A stretch of DNA of 64,000 nucleotides from Priestia megaterium (lineage in GTDB: Bacteria; Bacillota; Bacilli; Bacillales; Bacillaceae_H), in contig VTEF01000004.1 in the NCBI GenBank assembly GCA_008180335.1, positions 409,061-473,060 of the forward strand, written 5' to 3'. The notes beneath the pieces were generated by a model. It ran no database searches. It worked only from the letters and a program-made list of their open reading frames with translations, and was not told where the DNA came from. The translations under genes were made by a program, and so were the position numbers. This document shows positions 1 through 8,776 of the stretch, piece by piece. Numbering within the stretch: position 1 is the stretch's first letter; the number at the start of each line of letters is the position of its first letter.

Positions 1-165
1 ATGTAAAAACGTGCGATAAAGCCAATTTTTCAACGACAAAAAAGGCGTATAACGGGCTAGTTGAATCACAAGGAAATTACGAATAACTTTCCAAAAAGGA
101 ACCGTTTTATAAACATGCCAGAGTGAATTCGCCCCTTCAACAGGAAAGCGCGTTGTTTTTCTCAC
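1..165 (-). CDS. yvoF: Acetyltransferase, hexapeptide family (YvoF-like), 5' part only
   Basis: This gene runs off the left edge, so only the first 55 codons are present. It starts at a GTG at 163-165; the ribosome site GGAGG (175-179 on the plus strand) lies inside the end of ppaX, which argues for translational coupling. The peptide begins VRKTTRFPVEGANSLW and contains a KTVPFWKVIRNF stretch and a RYTPFLSLKNWLYR stretch, the N-terminal signature I associate with YvoF-type acyltransferases next to ppaX in Bacillus. The catalytic left-handed helix repeats would lie outside the window. The family is inferred from this N-terminus and the gene order; the acyl acceptor is unknown. Confidence 0.7.
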   Translation of the reverse strand, partial: MRKTTRFPVEGANSLWHVYKTVPFWKVIRNFLVIQLARYTPFLSLKNWLYRTFLH

Positions 166-167
166 AG

Positions 168-809
168 TTATTTTCCTCCAAGAAATGTAATTAAATCTGT
201 CATCTTTTCAAGGATGATATCCGGGCTGTAAGATGCAATATGCTCTCGCCCTTTTGCACTCCACGCCACACCGGCTGTTTTCGTACGCGCATTTTGGCCC
301 GCTACAATATCATGGTGATTATCTCCTACCATTAATGTTTCTTCTGGCTTTGCATTTAACAAAGACAATGCTTTTTCAATAGGTTCCGGATGCGGTTTAG
401 CGTGTTCAACATCTTCAATTGACACAATCACATCGAAAAATTGATCTAGCTTCGTCAATCTTAGCCCCATCATTACTGTATTAAGCTGCTTCGTTGTCAC
501 AATAGCTAACTTATACTTTTGATCATATAGCCATTTTACTGTTTCAAACACTCCTTCAAACTCTTTCACTAATGAGTCGTGATGAGACAGATTATGGGTT
601 CGGTACATATCAATCATCTCTTGTACCTTTGTTTGATCCATCTTTGCAAATGTGTCATATAAAGGTGGGCCCATAAAAGCTAATATATCTTGTCGTGTAT
701 ATTGGTTTGGATAATAATGATTTAGTGTGTGCGTAAATGAAGAAATAATGAGCTCATTTGTGTCGATTAATGTGCCATCTAAATCAAATAAAACAGTGTT
801 AATGTTCAT
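168..809 (-). CDS. ppaX: Pyrophosphatase PpaX
   Basis: This is a HAD-superfamily hydrolase of 213 residues, the usual PpaX length. Motif I, FDLDGT, is at residues 8-13 with the nucleophile Asp9 and acid Asp11. A MGPP cap-domain stretch follows near residue 46, a VTTK motif II near residue 105, and the motif IV sequence VGDNHHD near residue 161. In the family PpaX hydrolyses pyrophosphate, including that released when HPr kinase/phosphorylase dephosphorylates Ser46-P HPr. It overlaps yvoD by 11 bases and sits three bases from yvoF, so the hprK-lgt-yvoD-ppaX-yvoF block is probably one operon. Confidence 0.93.
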   Translation of the reverse strand: MNINTVLFDLDGTLIDTNELIISSFTHTLNHYYPNQYTRQDILAFMGPPLYDTFAKMDQTKVQEMIDMYRTHNLSHHDSLVKEFEGVFETVKWLYDQKYKLAIVTTKQLNTVMMGLRLTKLDQFFDVIVSIEDVEHAKPHPEPIEKALSLLNAKPEETLMVGDNHHDIVAGQNARTKTAGVAWSAKGREHIASYSPDIILEKMTDLITFLGGK

Positions 810-1743
810 ATGATAACTCCTTTCTCTGTTTCACTTCTTTTTGCTTCCATATTCGTGAAATAACAATCGTCAGTAGCACGGCTACAAACACTCGAATTAA
901 CAATAAAGGGAGTACAGGTATACCAAGCGGGATAAAAATCAATGTATCTTCTACAACAGCATGACAAGCAACAAGAAAAATAAAAGCAAGTGTTGCATCT
1001 CGTTTACTTACACCATCTTCTTTGACTGCTTGAATCATTACACCTGCTCCGTAAGCTAATCCAATTAATAGACCGGTCACTAGCGTAGTAGATGTATTTT
1101 CTTTCATGCCAAGCATACGTGTCATCGGACTCATCACGGTTGAAAATTTATCAAGCCAACTCATGTCTTTTAAGATTTGAATTGCTATCATCACCGGGAT
1201 GACAATCAGCGCCAATTGAAAAATACCAAAACCTGCTTTTTCAATACTTTGCATGATAATTGCGTCCCAACCATTTACTTGCTCTTGTGCAGATGCAAGT
1301 AAACCGTATTGTGCTTGTTCAGCTCCACCATTCCAAAGAAGGTTAATCACAAGAGCTGATATAAAAGCAAGCCCCATCCGAACGGAAAGAATCACCCAGA
1401 GCTTTACGCCTACCTTTAAAGCAACACTTGTTTCAATTAAAAGATTATGGGAAAACGAAAGCATAACCGCTAAAATAAACACTTCTTTAACAGTTAAATC
1501 CAACGATAAAATGCCAGCAATCCCAGCATATAAATTCAACAAATTCCCTAACACAAGCGGAATAGCTGCATCACCTGAAAGCCCAAATAACCTCATGAAC
1601 GGTGAAATAAGTGTAGCAAACCAGGTTAATACGGGCGTGTATTGTAAAATCGACACAATAAGCGTCACTGGAACAATGACTTTTCCTAGTGTCAACGTTG
1701 TTTGTAAACCTACGAAAAACCCCCGTTTAATTGACCCTAGCAT
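799..1743 (-). CDS. yvoD: Nucleoside-recognition (Gate) domain membrane protein YvoD
   Basis: A 314-residue protein made almost wholly of hydrophobic segments (about eight helices), with the paired Gate/nucleoside-recognition layout seen in YvoD and SpoVMA/B-like proteins. Recognisable stretches are [15 protein letters not shown] in the first half and [15 protein letters not shown] in the second, a mirrored arrangement typical of the family. The substrate is not established. It lies between lgt and ppaX exactly as in B. subtilis and its 3' end overlaps ppaX. The ATG is preceded by a GGGGG/GGGAG run. A long plus-strand reading frame over the same DNA is a shadow. Confidence 0.85.
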   Translation of the reverse strand: MLGSIKRGFFVGLQTTLTLGKVIVPVTLIVSILQYTPVLTWFATLISPFMRLFGLSGDAAIPLVLGNLLNLYAGIAGILSLDLTVKEVFILAVMLSFSHNLLIETSVALKVGVKLWVILSVRMGLAFISALVINLLWNGGAEQAQYGLLASAQEQVNGWDAIIMQSIEKAGFGIFQLALIVIPVMIAIQILKDMSWLDKFSTVMSPMTRMLGMKENTSTTLVTGLLIGLAYGAGVMIQAVKEDGVSKRDATLAFIFLVACHAVVEDTLIFIPLGIPVLPLLLIRVFVAVLLTIVISRIWKQKEVKQRKELSYEH

Positions 1744-1754
1744 CTCCCTACCCC

Positions 1755-2576
1755 CTATTTTGTTTTCGTTTCACCCTCTAAATACATTTCTTTGTTTGTT
1801 TTACGACGAATCGCAATTAATGCTGCTGCAACAACGATTAAAACAAGTGAAATCACTTGGGCAATACGAAGTGTTTCAGTTAACATTAAGCTATCTGTGC
1901 GCAGCCCTTCTATAAAGAAACGTCCAATCGAATACCAAATGACATAAGACAAAAATAACTCTCCACGACGTAAATTCACACGACGAAGAAGTAGTAACAG
2001 AGCAAATCCTGCTAAATTCCATAACGATTCATAAAGAAATGTAGGATGATAATATGTACCGTTGATATACATCTGGTTAATAATAAAATCAGGCAAGTGC
2101 AGTCCTTCAAGAAATGAACGCGTGACAGGATCGCCATGTGCCTCCTGATTCATAAAGTTTCCCCATCGCCCAATAGCCTGACCTAAGATAATGCTTGGTG
2201 CAGCAATATCTACTAATTTCCAAAACGATAATCGCTTGACTTTGGCAAATATAATCCCCGTAATCACAGCGCCAATAAGACCACCGTGTATGGCAATTCC
2301 CCCTTGCCAAATTTGCGGAATTTCATTAAGATGCTGTGAATAATAGTCCCACTCAAACGCAACATAATAAATGCGCGCTGAAATAATGGCAATCGGGACA
2401 GCAAATAACACAAGGTCAACAAATATATCTTTTGGCAGACCTCGTTTTACACTTTCTTTTGTCGCAATGTATAAAGCAAGTAATACGCCAACGCCAATAA
2501 TGACCCCATACCAATAGATAGTGAAAGGTCCAATTTCTAAAAACACCCTGTCTAACGGTTGAATTGTTGTCTCCAC
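1755..2576 (-). CDS. lgt: Prolipoprotein diacylglyceryl transferase
   Basis: Lgt transfers the diacylglyceryl group of phosphatidylglycerol to the lipobox cysteine of prolipoproteins in the membrane. The 273-residue product has about seven hydrophobic helices, the HGGLIG motif (residues 97-102) and the [13 protein letters not shown] signature (136-148) carrying the conserved Arg, Asn and Glu. [10 protein letters not shown] block near residue 176 and a RTDSL block near 226 are also family features. The start is a GTG at 2576, preceded by AAGGA at suitable spacing. The cytochrome lipoprotein CccB in this window (lipobox LSAC) is a likely substrate. Confidence 0.96.
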   Translation of the reverse strand: METTIQPLDRVFLEIGPFTIYWYGVIIGVGVLLALYIATKESVKRGLPKDIFVDLVLFAVPIAIISARIYYVAFEWDYYSQHLNEIPQIWQGGIAIHGGLIGAVITGIIFAKVKRLSFWKLVDIAAPSIILGQAIGRWGNFMNQEAHGDPVTRSFLEGLHLPDFIINQMYINGTYYHPTFLYESLWNLAGFALLLLLRRVNLRRGELFLSYVIWYSIGRFFIEGLRTDSLMLTETLRIAQVISLVLIVVAAALIAIRRKTNKEMYLEGETKTK

Positions 2577-2593
2577 CTGTTAACATCCTTTCT

Positions 2594-3529
2594 TTACATG
2601 TCTTCGCGATCTCCATCTTCAATTACATCTGTTAAACGATTCGAAAACTGCTCTGCTGCATTAATTCCCATGCGCTTTAAGCGGAAATTCATCGCAGCCA
2701 CTTCAATGATAACAGCTAAGTTTCGTCCAGGACGAACTGGAAGTGTGATTTTCGTTACATCTGTATCAATAATTTTCATTTTATCTTCTTCTAACCCGAG
2801 ACGATCATAATGCTTGTTCTGATCCCAAGTTTCCAACTGAATCACAAGAGAAATACGCTTGTAACTTCTTACAGAGCCAGCGCCAAATAACGTCATGACA
2901 TTGATAATCCCTAAGCCTCGAATTTCCAATAAATGTTCAATTAAACCTGGTGCATTTCCAACAAGCGTATCTTGATCTTCTTGTCGAATTTCAACACAAT
3001 CATCTGCTACAAGTCGATGCCCCCGCTTTACAAGTTCAAGCGCTGTTTCACTTTTCCCAACTCCGCTTTTCCCCATAATAAGCACACCGATTCCATAAAT
3101 ATCAACAAGTACTCCATGCAATGCTGTTGATGGCGCTAGTCTACTTTCTAAAAAATTTGTAAGGTGACTAGATAATCTTGTTGTTTTAAAAGAAGAACGT
3201 AAAACAGGCACAGACTCTCGCTCTGATGCTTCAATCAACTCTTTTGGAACATTCATTTCACGTGAAACAATAATCGCAGGTGTAATATCCGTACACATTT
3301 TTTCCATTCGAATTTTCTTTTGTTCATCATCTAATTGTTCGAAAAATGAAAGTTCTGTTTTCCCCAATAACTGAACACGTTCAGCAGGATAATATGTAAA
3401 ATAACCAGCCATCTCAATTCCAGGCCGCGAAATATCACTTGTTGAAATCGGACGATCAATTCCTTCTTCACCGCTAACCAATTCTAGTTTAAATTTCTCA
3501 ATGATGTCTTTTGTACGTACTTTTACCAC
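2594..3529 (-). CDS. hprK: HPr kinase/phosphorylase
   Basis: This bifunctional enzyme phosphorylates and dephosphorylates Ser46 of HPr and so sets CcpA-dependent catabolite control. The 311-residue product has the family N-terminal domain, His138 in HGVLVDIYG, a Walker A motif GKSGVGKS at 153-160, and the HprK signature [17 protein letters not shown] near residue 203. The start is a GTG at 3529, seven bases after AGGGAGG. It heads the lgt-yvoD-ppaX group with 17 bases to lgt. Two cre-like sites elsewhere in the window are candidate end points of its signalling. Confidence 0.96.
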   Translation of the reverse strand: MVKVRTKDIIEKFKLELVSGEEGIDRPISTSDISRPGIEMAGYFTYYPAERVQLLGKTELSFFEQLDDEQKKIRMEKMCTDITPAIIVSREMNVPKELIEASERESVPVLRSSFKTTRLSSHLTNFLESRLAPSTALHGVLVDIYGIGVLIMGKSGVGKSETALELVKRGHRLVADDCVEIRQEDQDTLVGNAPGLIEHLLEIRGLGIINVMTLFGAGSVRSYKRISLVIQLETWDQNKHYDRLGLEEDKMKIIDTDVTKITLPVRPGRNLAVIIEVAAMNFRLKRMGINAAEQFSNRLTDVIEDGDREDM

Positions 3530-3635
3530 CTAAAGTCCTCCCTTATCCTACGGCTATACGCCTTGTATTCCTGTTCACTTAATGCCTTTAGCAATCTATT
3601 TTATTCAAACATTCATGAGTAAAATAGGTGACTGT

Positions 3636-3656
3636 TTGAAGTTTCACTCTATTTTA
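3636..3656 (-). promoter_or_regulatory. Recurring motif upstream of hprK
   Basis: On the minus strand this reads TAAAATAGAGTGAAACTTCAA, about 110 bases before the hprK start. The TAAAAT could be a -10 element, although no good -35 is visible. The same string with small changes occurs at four other places in the window (see findings). Its role is unknown. Confidence 0.35.
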
Positions 3657-3679
3657 TCATTAAACTTCCAGGAAGAGAA

Positions 3680-3717
3680 AACAAAGTGGCGCTAACATAT
3701 ATTAGCACCACTTTGTT
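3680..3717 (-). terminator. Terminator of the yvl operon
   Basis: A long stem (AACAAAGTGG pairing with CCACTTTGTT, with a further paired inner segment around GCTAA/TTAGC) begins three bases after the yvlD stop codon. On the minus strand it is followed by TTTTCTC. Confidence 0.75.
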
Positions 3718-3719
3718 TG

Positions 3720-4085
3720 TTATTTTTTCTGTTGTAAAGGCTCAATCACAACCTTTTGAATGAGCGTATTTAAAATAGACATAACAATCGCAGCAAGAAT
3801 CGCGGTTCCAAACCCATCAATATTAAATGCATCACCCATCATGCTTTGTGTTAGCATTAATGTAAACGCGTTAATAACAAATAAGAACAAACCTAAGGTT
3901 AAAAATGTCACTGGTAGTGTTAATAACACTAAAATCGGTTTTACTAACACATTTAAAATAGACAAAATTAAGCTTGCCACAATCGCAGCGCTAATCGAAG
4001 ATAGCTGAAATGCCTCAATGTACCCGGCAATGACAATGAGTACGAGCGCATTCACAAGAATACTTACAATACCTCTTAGAAACAT
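3720..4085 (-). CDS. yvlD: YvlD-like membrane protein of the phage-holin-4-2 family
   Basis: A 121-residue protein with four hydrophobic helices, matching the small membrane family named after a phage holin (pattern LNVLVKPILVLLTLPVTFLTLGLFLFVINA at residues 44-73, mentioned here by its ends only). It is the last gene of a yvlABCD-type operon, two bases after yvlC. No phage genes are nearby, so the holin name should not be read as evidence of lysis. The operon is preceded by a sigma-W promoter, so a role in envelope stress is inferred; the molecular function is unknown. Confidence 0.8.
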   Translation of the reverse strand: MFLRGIVSILVNALVLIVIAGYIEAFQLSSISAAIVASLILSILNVLVKPILVLLTLPVTFLTLGLFLFVINAFTLMLTQSMMGDAFNIDGFGTAILAAIVMSILNTLIQKVVIEPLQQKK

Positions 4086-4087
4086 CG

Positions 4088-4294
4088 TTAAACTTCCCTT
4101 TCTTTATTTGGCACAACAAATACTAAAATAAGATAAGCAAATACAAGGGGCATCCCTATCATAAACAAGATACTAATAATAAATAACACACGCAGAATTG
4201 TAGAACTGATCCCAACATACTCAGCAATTCCACCAATGACTCCAGCAAGTTTTCGATCTGTTCGTGAACGATACAAGCTTCGCACGCTAATCAT
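4088..4294 (-). CDS. yvlC: PspC-domain small membrane protein YvlC
   Basis: A 68-residue PspC-family protein. It opens with SLYRSRTDRKLAGVIGGIAEYVG, the classic amphipathic start of PspC domains with conserved R, GVxGGIA and YxG elements, followed by two hydrophobic helices ending in VFVVPNKE. PspC proteins sense or respond to membrane stress. It lies between yvlB and yvlD in a compact operon with a sigma-W promoter, fitting an envelope-stress role. Confidence 0.88.
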   Translation of the reverse strand: MISVRSLYRSRTDRKLAGVIGGIAEYVGISSTILRVLFIISILFMIGMPLVFAYLILVFVVPNKEREV

Positions 4295-4366
4295 CTCTCC
4301 TTATGGGTTGTTTTGCTCCTTATTCTTTTTGCTGCATTGATTTATTACTATTATCATTTCTTCCAT

Positions 4367-5455
4367 TTATTGAATCGTAATGGAACCTGCTTTGGATTCA
4401 GCTAATAACTTGTAGCTTTTCGGAGATGCCGTATTCCCTCGAAAGCGTAATTGCTTAATGACTGTTTCTTTTTTTTCTTCTATCACTTCCATCTGCGCTA
4501 ATGTGCATTTAAACTTTCCTAAATTGGATTTTAACTCTCCGTCTACAGCTAAATGTGATGGCGTATATAAATCAATGTTACCTGTTGTCGTTTTCAAAAA
4601 AGCCACTTCAACACGTTCACCATTTAAGTAGGCCTCAATATCTCCATTAAATGTTTGCACATCGATTTTCTTGCAATCCCCATCAAATTTAATCGATCCA
4701 TTAATTGTCTCTAACTCACATTTAGATGAAAAGATATGTGAAAGTTCTATATGACCATTCGATGTTTCAACTTCCATCTGGCTGCTATTCACTTCATGAA
4801 AGTGTACAAGTCCATTGGCTGTTTTTGCTTTCAATTCCTGTACATTCAGTCTTTCCCCTTCAATCGGACCATTAAACACTCGAATATGAATGCGCTCATA
4901 GTCAGTTTCCGGCACATAGATAACCGCTTTGACTTTCATTTGTTTCTGCTGAACATTAAAGCGCAATTTTCCATTTTCAATTGAAAACGAAACATGTTTT
5001 AAAAACGTCTGACGAGCTTCATCCGGGTTTTCTACTTTATATACAGATGCCTGACATTCAATTCGGATATCTGGGCTTCCCCATGGCTTTAGCTGTACAC
5101 TCCCATTGGCTACATCAATTTCAATTGTTTGAATATATGCTTCTGTCTGTTGGAAAATGTGCTGGACATCGATAGAAGGACCAAAATTAAAATCTAAATC
5201 AAATTCTTTTACTTTTTTAACGGTTTGATCCACAAATGTAAAAAGCTTATCCTTAAAAGACGTTTGTTCTGTTTGCATTGAATCAGACTGATTATGTGGC
5301 TCTCCTACGTAAGGTGTTAATTCTGTAGCTGATTTGCTTTTAGATGTAACAGTTTGCTTACTGTTATCAAGTGAATTTAATAAAGTCAATGCTTCATCAA
5401 CCGTTAATTTTCCTTGTTCAACCATCTCTAAAATTTGCTTACGTTTATCGTTCAT
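4367..5455 (-). CDS. yvlB: YvlB-like protein with SHOCT-like N-terminus and DUF4097 adhesin-type beta domain
   Basis: The start is taken at the ATG at 5455, preceded by AAAGGAG, not at the upstream in-frame ATG at 5476; this gives 362 residues. The N-terminus (KRKQILEMVEQGKLTVDEALTLL) is the short helical domain common in YvlB proteins. Residues about 110 to the end are a repetitive beta-rich DUF4097 region with recurring TxNGxI/VxxxTxNG strands (KTANGLVHF, ETSNGHIEL, ETINGSIKF, QTFNGDIEA). It has no signal peptide. The operon context points to envelope stress; no enzymatic activity is recognised. Confidence 0.85.
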   Translation of the reverse strand: MNDKRKQILEMVEQGKLTVDEALTLLNSLDNSKQTVTSKSKSATELTPYVGEPHNQSDSMQTEQTSFKDKLFTFVDQTVKKVKEFDLDFNFGPSIDVQHIFQQTEAYIQTIEIDVANGSVQLKPWGSPDIRIECQASVYKVENPDEARQTFLKHVSFSIENGKLRFNVQQKQMKVKAVIYVPETDYERIHIRVFNGPIEGERLNVQELKAKTANGLVHFHEVNSSQMEVETSNGHIELSHIFSSKCELETINGSIKFDGDCKKIDVQTFNGDIEAYLNGERVEVAFLKTTTGNIDLYTPSHLAVDGELKSNLGKFKCTLAQMEVIEEKKETVIKQLRFRGNTASPKSYKLLAESKAGSITIQ

Positions 5456-5472
5456 CCAAACCACTCCTTTTC

Positions 5473-5783
5473 TCATTCACTTAATACTTTAATGCCTTTG
5501 ACAATATTCCAAATCACAATGAAGAGATCAATGATAACCAGAAAAATCATAGATATAACAATAAAAGCAAATAGAGCACTTTCAGATGTCGTAGCCACCG
5601 GGATCAGTAAAGCAAAAAAGAGAATTAGCGATACGACTGGTAATAAATGCGAAAGAAACGCTACTTTTGCATGCTGTTTCACTTTTCGTCTGCAACAATA
5701 ACATAAAGAATAATAGGTAATAAAAAAGGGGCAAAAAATACACTAAAGTAACTTAGAGAAGATAATAATTTATTTCCTTCCAC
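5473..5783 (-). pseudogene. yvlA: yvlA-position DUF4870-like membrane gene split by a frameshift
   Basis: Two overlapping reading frames cover this stretch. The first starts at GTG 5783, encodes VEGNKLLSSLSYFSVFF...VIVADEK (34 residues) and stops at TGA 5679-5681. The second reads from GTG 5682 for 69 residues, starting VKQHAKVAFLSHLL, and overlaps the yvlB start region. Together they give the two halves of a roughly 104-residue DUF4870-type protein, in which a DExVKQHAKxAF sequence normally joins helices one and two. Adding one A to the AAAA run at 5683-5686 restores the frame. It may be a real mutation, a sequencing error, or two coupled small proteins. A sigma-W promoter lies directly upstream. 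Confidence 0.65.
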
Positions 5784-5809
5784 TCCATTCAACTCCTTAT
5801 AGTATGTAA

Positions 5810-5835
5810 TACGATTTATGTTCAAAAAGGTTTCA
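5810..5835 (-). promoter_or_regulatory. Sigma-W promoter of the yvl operon
   Basis: On the minus strand TGAAAC (5830-5835) is followed by a 16-base spacer and CGTA (5810-5813). This is an exact match to the sigma-W consensus TGAAAC-N16-CGTA and is placed correctly for the yvlA-D operon, which is sigma-W dependent in B. subtilis. Confidence 0.85.
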
Positions 5836-5850
5836 ACATACATAAAAGAT

Positions 5851-5882
5851 AAAAAAAGGTACTTTGATCAGTACCTTTTTTT
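5851..5882 (-). terminator. Terminator of uvrBA
   Basis: The stem AAAAGGTACT/AGTACCTTTT with loop around GATC lies 12 bases after the uvrA stop and runs into a T tract on the minus strand. The yvl sigma-W promoter starts just beyond it. Confidence 0.8.
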
Positions 5883-5893
5883 CAGAAAATAAA

Positions 5894-8770
5894 TTATTTT
5901 GTCACAGCTTCTGCTTCTTTTACTCGCTTCTCCATTCTCTGCCGATCTCGTTCTAAAATCGGTTTTAAGTAACGTCCTGTGTAAGATCCTTCAGCCTCAG
6001 CTACCTCTTCTGGCGTACCCGTAGCCACAATTTGTCCTCCTTTATCTCCACCTTCTGGACCAAGATCGACTAAATAATCAGCGGCTTTAATAATATCTAG
6101 ATTGTGTTCAATCACAAGCACTGTATCTCCGTTTTCCACGAGCCTTTGTAACACTTTCAGCAACCTCGAAATATCATCAATATGAAGGCCGGTCGTTGGT
6201 TCATCTAGAATGTAAAGTGTTCGGCCTGTAGAACGGCGGTGGAGTTCAGATGCAAGTTTTACCCTTTGTGCTTCTCCGCCTGAGAGAGTCGTTGCTGGCT
6301 GACCAAGAGTAATATAGCCTAATCCTACATCATAGATGGTTTGAAGTTTACGTTTAATTTTTGGGATGTTCTCAAAAAATTGCAATGCATCTTCCACTGT
6401 CATGTCCAATACATCTGAAATATTTTTATCTTTGTATTTAACCTCTAACGTCTCTCGATTATAACGCTTTCCATGACATACTTCACAAGGCACGTACACA
6501 TCTGGTAAGAAATGCATTTCAATTTTAATGATGCCATCTCCACGGCACGCTTCGCATCTCCCACCTTTTACGTTAAAGCTAAACCTGCCTTTTTTGTATC
6601 CCCGAACTTTTGCTTCGTTTGTTTGCGCAAATACATCGCGAACGTCATCGAATACCCCAGTGTAGGTTGCAGGGTTTGAACGCGGCGTACGACCGATTGG
6701 GGATTGGTCAATATCAATGACCTTATCAAGGTGCTCAATTCCTTTGATTTCTTTATGCTCTCCCGCTCTACTCTTCGCATTATGAAGCTTTTGCGCCAAA
6801 GATTTATGCAAAATATCATTCACGAGTGTACTTTTTCCAGATCCTGAAACACCTGTTACTGCTGTAAATGTTCCAAGCGGAAGCTTTACTTTTACATTTT
6901 TTAAGTTATTTTCTTTTGCTCCAACAATCTCAATTATTCTATCTTTGTCAGGTTTTCTTCTTTCATTTGGCAAAGGAATAAATTTCTTTCCTGATAAATA
7001 CTGACCCGTTAATGATTGTTCATCATTCATTACTTCTTCAGGCGTTCCTTGTGATATGACCGTCCCACCGTGAACCCCAGCACCTGGTCCAATGTCAATG
7101 AGGTAATCTGCTGCAAACATCGTATCTTCATCATGTTCAACGACAATCAGCGTATTTCCAATATCACGCATATCTTGCATCGTGCGGATGAGTCGATCGT
7201 TATCTCGCTGATGAAGGCCAATTGATGGCTCATCAAGAATGTATAATACCCCGGTTAGACGTGAGCCGATTTGTGTGGCAAGGCGAATACGCTGTGCTTC
7301 TCCGCCTGATAGCGTTCCAGCTGATCGGTTTAATGTTAAATAGTCGAGTCCCACGTTAACTAAAAAACTTAACCGCTCTTTAATCTCTCTTAAAATCATA
7401 TTCGCAATCTTCATTTCTTTCTCGGACAGCTGCAGCCCGTCAAAAAAATAATACGCCTCTTGTACAGAAAAACGTGTCACTTCCCCTATATGTTTATGAT
7501 CAATTAATACGGCTAAGGTTTCCTTTTTTAATCGATGTCCTTTGCATGTCGGGCACGGCTGCTGTGCCATATATTTTTCCATTTGCTCGCGAATATAATC
7601 AGAACTCGTCTCATGGTAACGGCGTTCTACATTTGGAATAACCCCTTCAAATTCGATATGGCTCTCTCGTACTTGACCAAAATCATTTTCATAGCGGAAA
7701 TAAATTTTTTCTCCATCACTTCCGTATAAAATTTTGTTTAATAAGTGAGCTGGAATGTCAGTAACGGGGATATCCATATCAATTCCATAATGTGTGCACA
7801 CAGCTTCTAGTAATTGGGGATAATATTGTGAACTTATTGATACCCATGGCGCAATAGCTTGCTCACGCAGTGTCAGAGTGCTATCTGGAATTACTAATTC
7901 CTTGTCTACTTCTAATTTTGTTCCCAGTCCATCACACGATGAACAAGCACCATATGGGCTGTTAAATGAGAACATCCGCGGTTCTAACTCACCGATGGAA
8001 AATCCACATTTTGGACATGCATGGTGTTCACTAAAGAGCAGCTCTTCTTCACCAATCACGTCAATAATCACTCTTCCGTCCCCGAGCTTTAATGCTGTTT
8101 CTAGTGAATCTGATAAACGAGTCGCTACTCCTTCTTTTATAACAATTCGATCAATAACGACTTCAATTGAATGCTTCTTATTTTTCTCAAGCTCAATCTC
8201 TTCTGTTACTTCACGCATTTCCCCATCTACACGGATTCGAACATAGCCTTGCTTTTTCACGTCTTCAAGCACTTTTACATGCGTACCTTTCCGTCCCGAC
8301 ACAATTGGAGCTAGCACTTGCATCTTTGTTCGTTCAGGATACTCTAAAATACGATCGACCATCTGTTGAGTCGTTTGTGATGTAATTTCAATGCCGTGAT
8401 TTGGACAAATCGGTCGGCCTACACGTGCATATAGCAGACGCAAATAATCATAGATTTCTGTCACTGTACCGACAGTTGAACGAGGATTTCGGCTCGTTGT
8501 TTTTTGATCAATTGAAATAGCTGGTGACAGCCCTTCAATCGAATCGACATCCGGTTTATCCATCTGACCTAAAAACTGCCTTGCATAAGCCGATAATGAT
8601 TCTACATACCGACGTTGGCCTTCTGCATAAATCGTATCAAAAGCAAGCGATGATTTACCAGATCCCGATAATCCTGTTAATACAACTAACTTGTCACGCG
8701 GGATATCAATGTCGATATTTTTTAAATTATGCGCTCTAGCGCCTTTTACAACAATTTTCTCTATCGCCAT
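5894..8770 (-). CDS. uvrA: Excinuclease ABC subunit A
   Basis: UvrA is the damage-sensing ATPase of nucleotide excision repair. The 958-residue length is typical. The first Walker A motif GLSGSGKS is at residues 33-40 and the second, GVSGSGKS, near residue 640; there are two ABC signatures (TLSGGEAQR). The zinc fingers appear as CPKCGF...CSSCDG and as CEACRGDG...CEVCHG. The gene is six bases downstream of uvrB and shares its transcript, ending at a clear terminator. Confidence 0.98.
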   Translation of the reverse strand: MAIEKIVVKGARAHNLKNIDIDIPRDKLVVLTGLSGSGKSSLAFDTIYAEGQRRYVESLSAYARQFLGQMDKPDVDSIEGLSPAISIDQKTTSRNPRSTVGTVTEIYDYLRLLYARVGRPICPNHGIEITSQTTQQMVDRILEYPERTKMQVLAPIVSGRKGTHVKVLEDVKKQGYVRIRVDGEMREVTEEIELEKNKKHSIEVVIDRIVIKEGVATRLSDSLETALKLGDGRVIIDVIGEEELLFSEHHACPKCGFSIGELEPRMFSFNSPYGACSSCDGLGTKLEVDKELVIPDSTLTLREQAIAPWVSISSQYYPQLLEAVCTHYGIDMDIPVTDIPAHLLNKILYGSDGEKIYFRYENDFGQVRESHIEFEGVIPNVERRYHETSSDYIREQMEKYMAQQPCPTCKGHRLKKETLAVLIDHKHIGEVTRFSVQEAYYFFDGLQLSEKEMKIANMILREIKERLSFLVNVGLDYLTLNRSAGTLSGGEAQRIRLATQIGSRLTGVLYILDEPSIGLHQRDNDRLIRTMQDMRDIGNTLIVVEHDEDTMFAADYLIDIGPGAGVHGGTVISQGTPEEVMNDEQSLTGQYLSGKKFIPLPNERRKPDKDRIIEIVGAKENNLKNVKVKLPLGTFTAVTGVSGSGKSTLVNDILHKSLAQKLHNAKSRAGEHKEIKGIEHLDKVIDIDQSPIGRTPRSNPATYTGVFDDVRDVFAQTNEAKVRGYKKGRFSFNVKGGRCEACRGDGIIKIEMHFLPDVYVPCEVCHGKRYNRETLEVKYKDKNISDVLDMTVEDALQFFENIPKIKRKLQTIYDVGLGYITLGQPATTLSGGEAQRVKLASELHRRSTGRTLYILDEPTTGLHIDDISRLLKVLQRLVENGDTVLVIEHNLDIIKAADYLVDLGPEGGDKGGQIVATGTPEEVAEAEGSYTGRYLKPILERDRQRMEKRVKEAEAVTK

Positions 8771-8776
8771 GCTTTA

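Noticed and set aside
1253-1915. 220-codon plus-strand frame
   Set aside because: It is the shadow of yvoD and lgt on the other strand, with no ribosome site.
2559-2810. Short plus-strand frame over hprK
   Set aside because: Antisense shadow without initiation signals.
3720-4085. Phage-holin family name for the YvlD-like protein as a sign of a prophage
   Set aside because: The family is a general small membrane family; no other phage gene is present and the yvl operon order explains it.
7878-8246. 122-codon plus-strand frame inside uvrA
   Set aside because: It is antisense to a well-supported gene and has a low-complexity Ser-rich translation.
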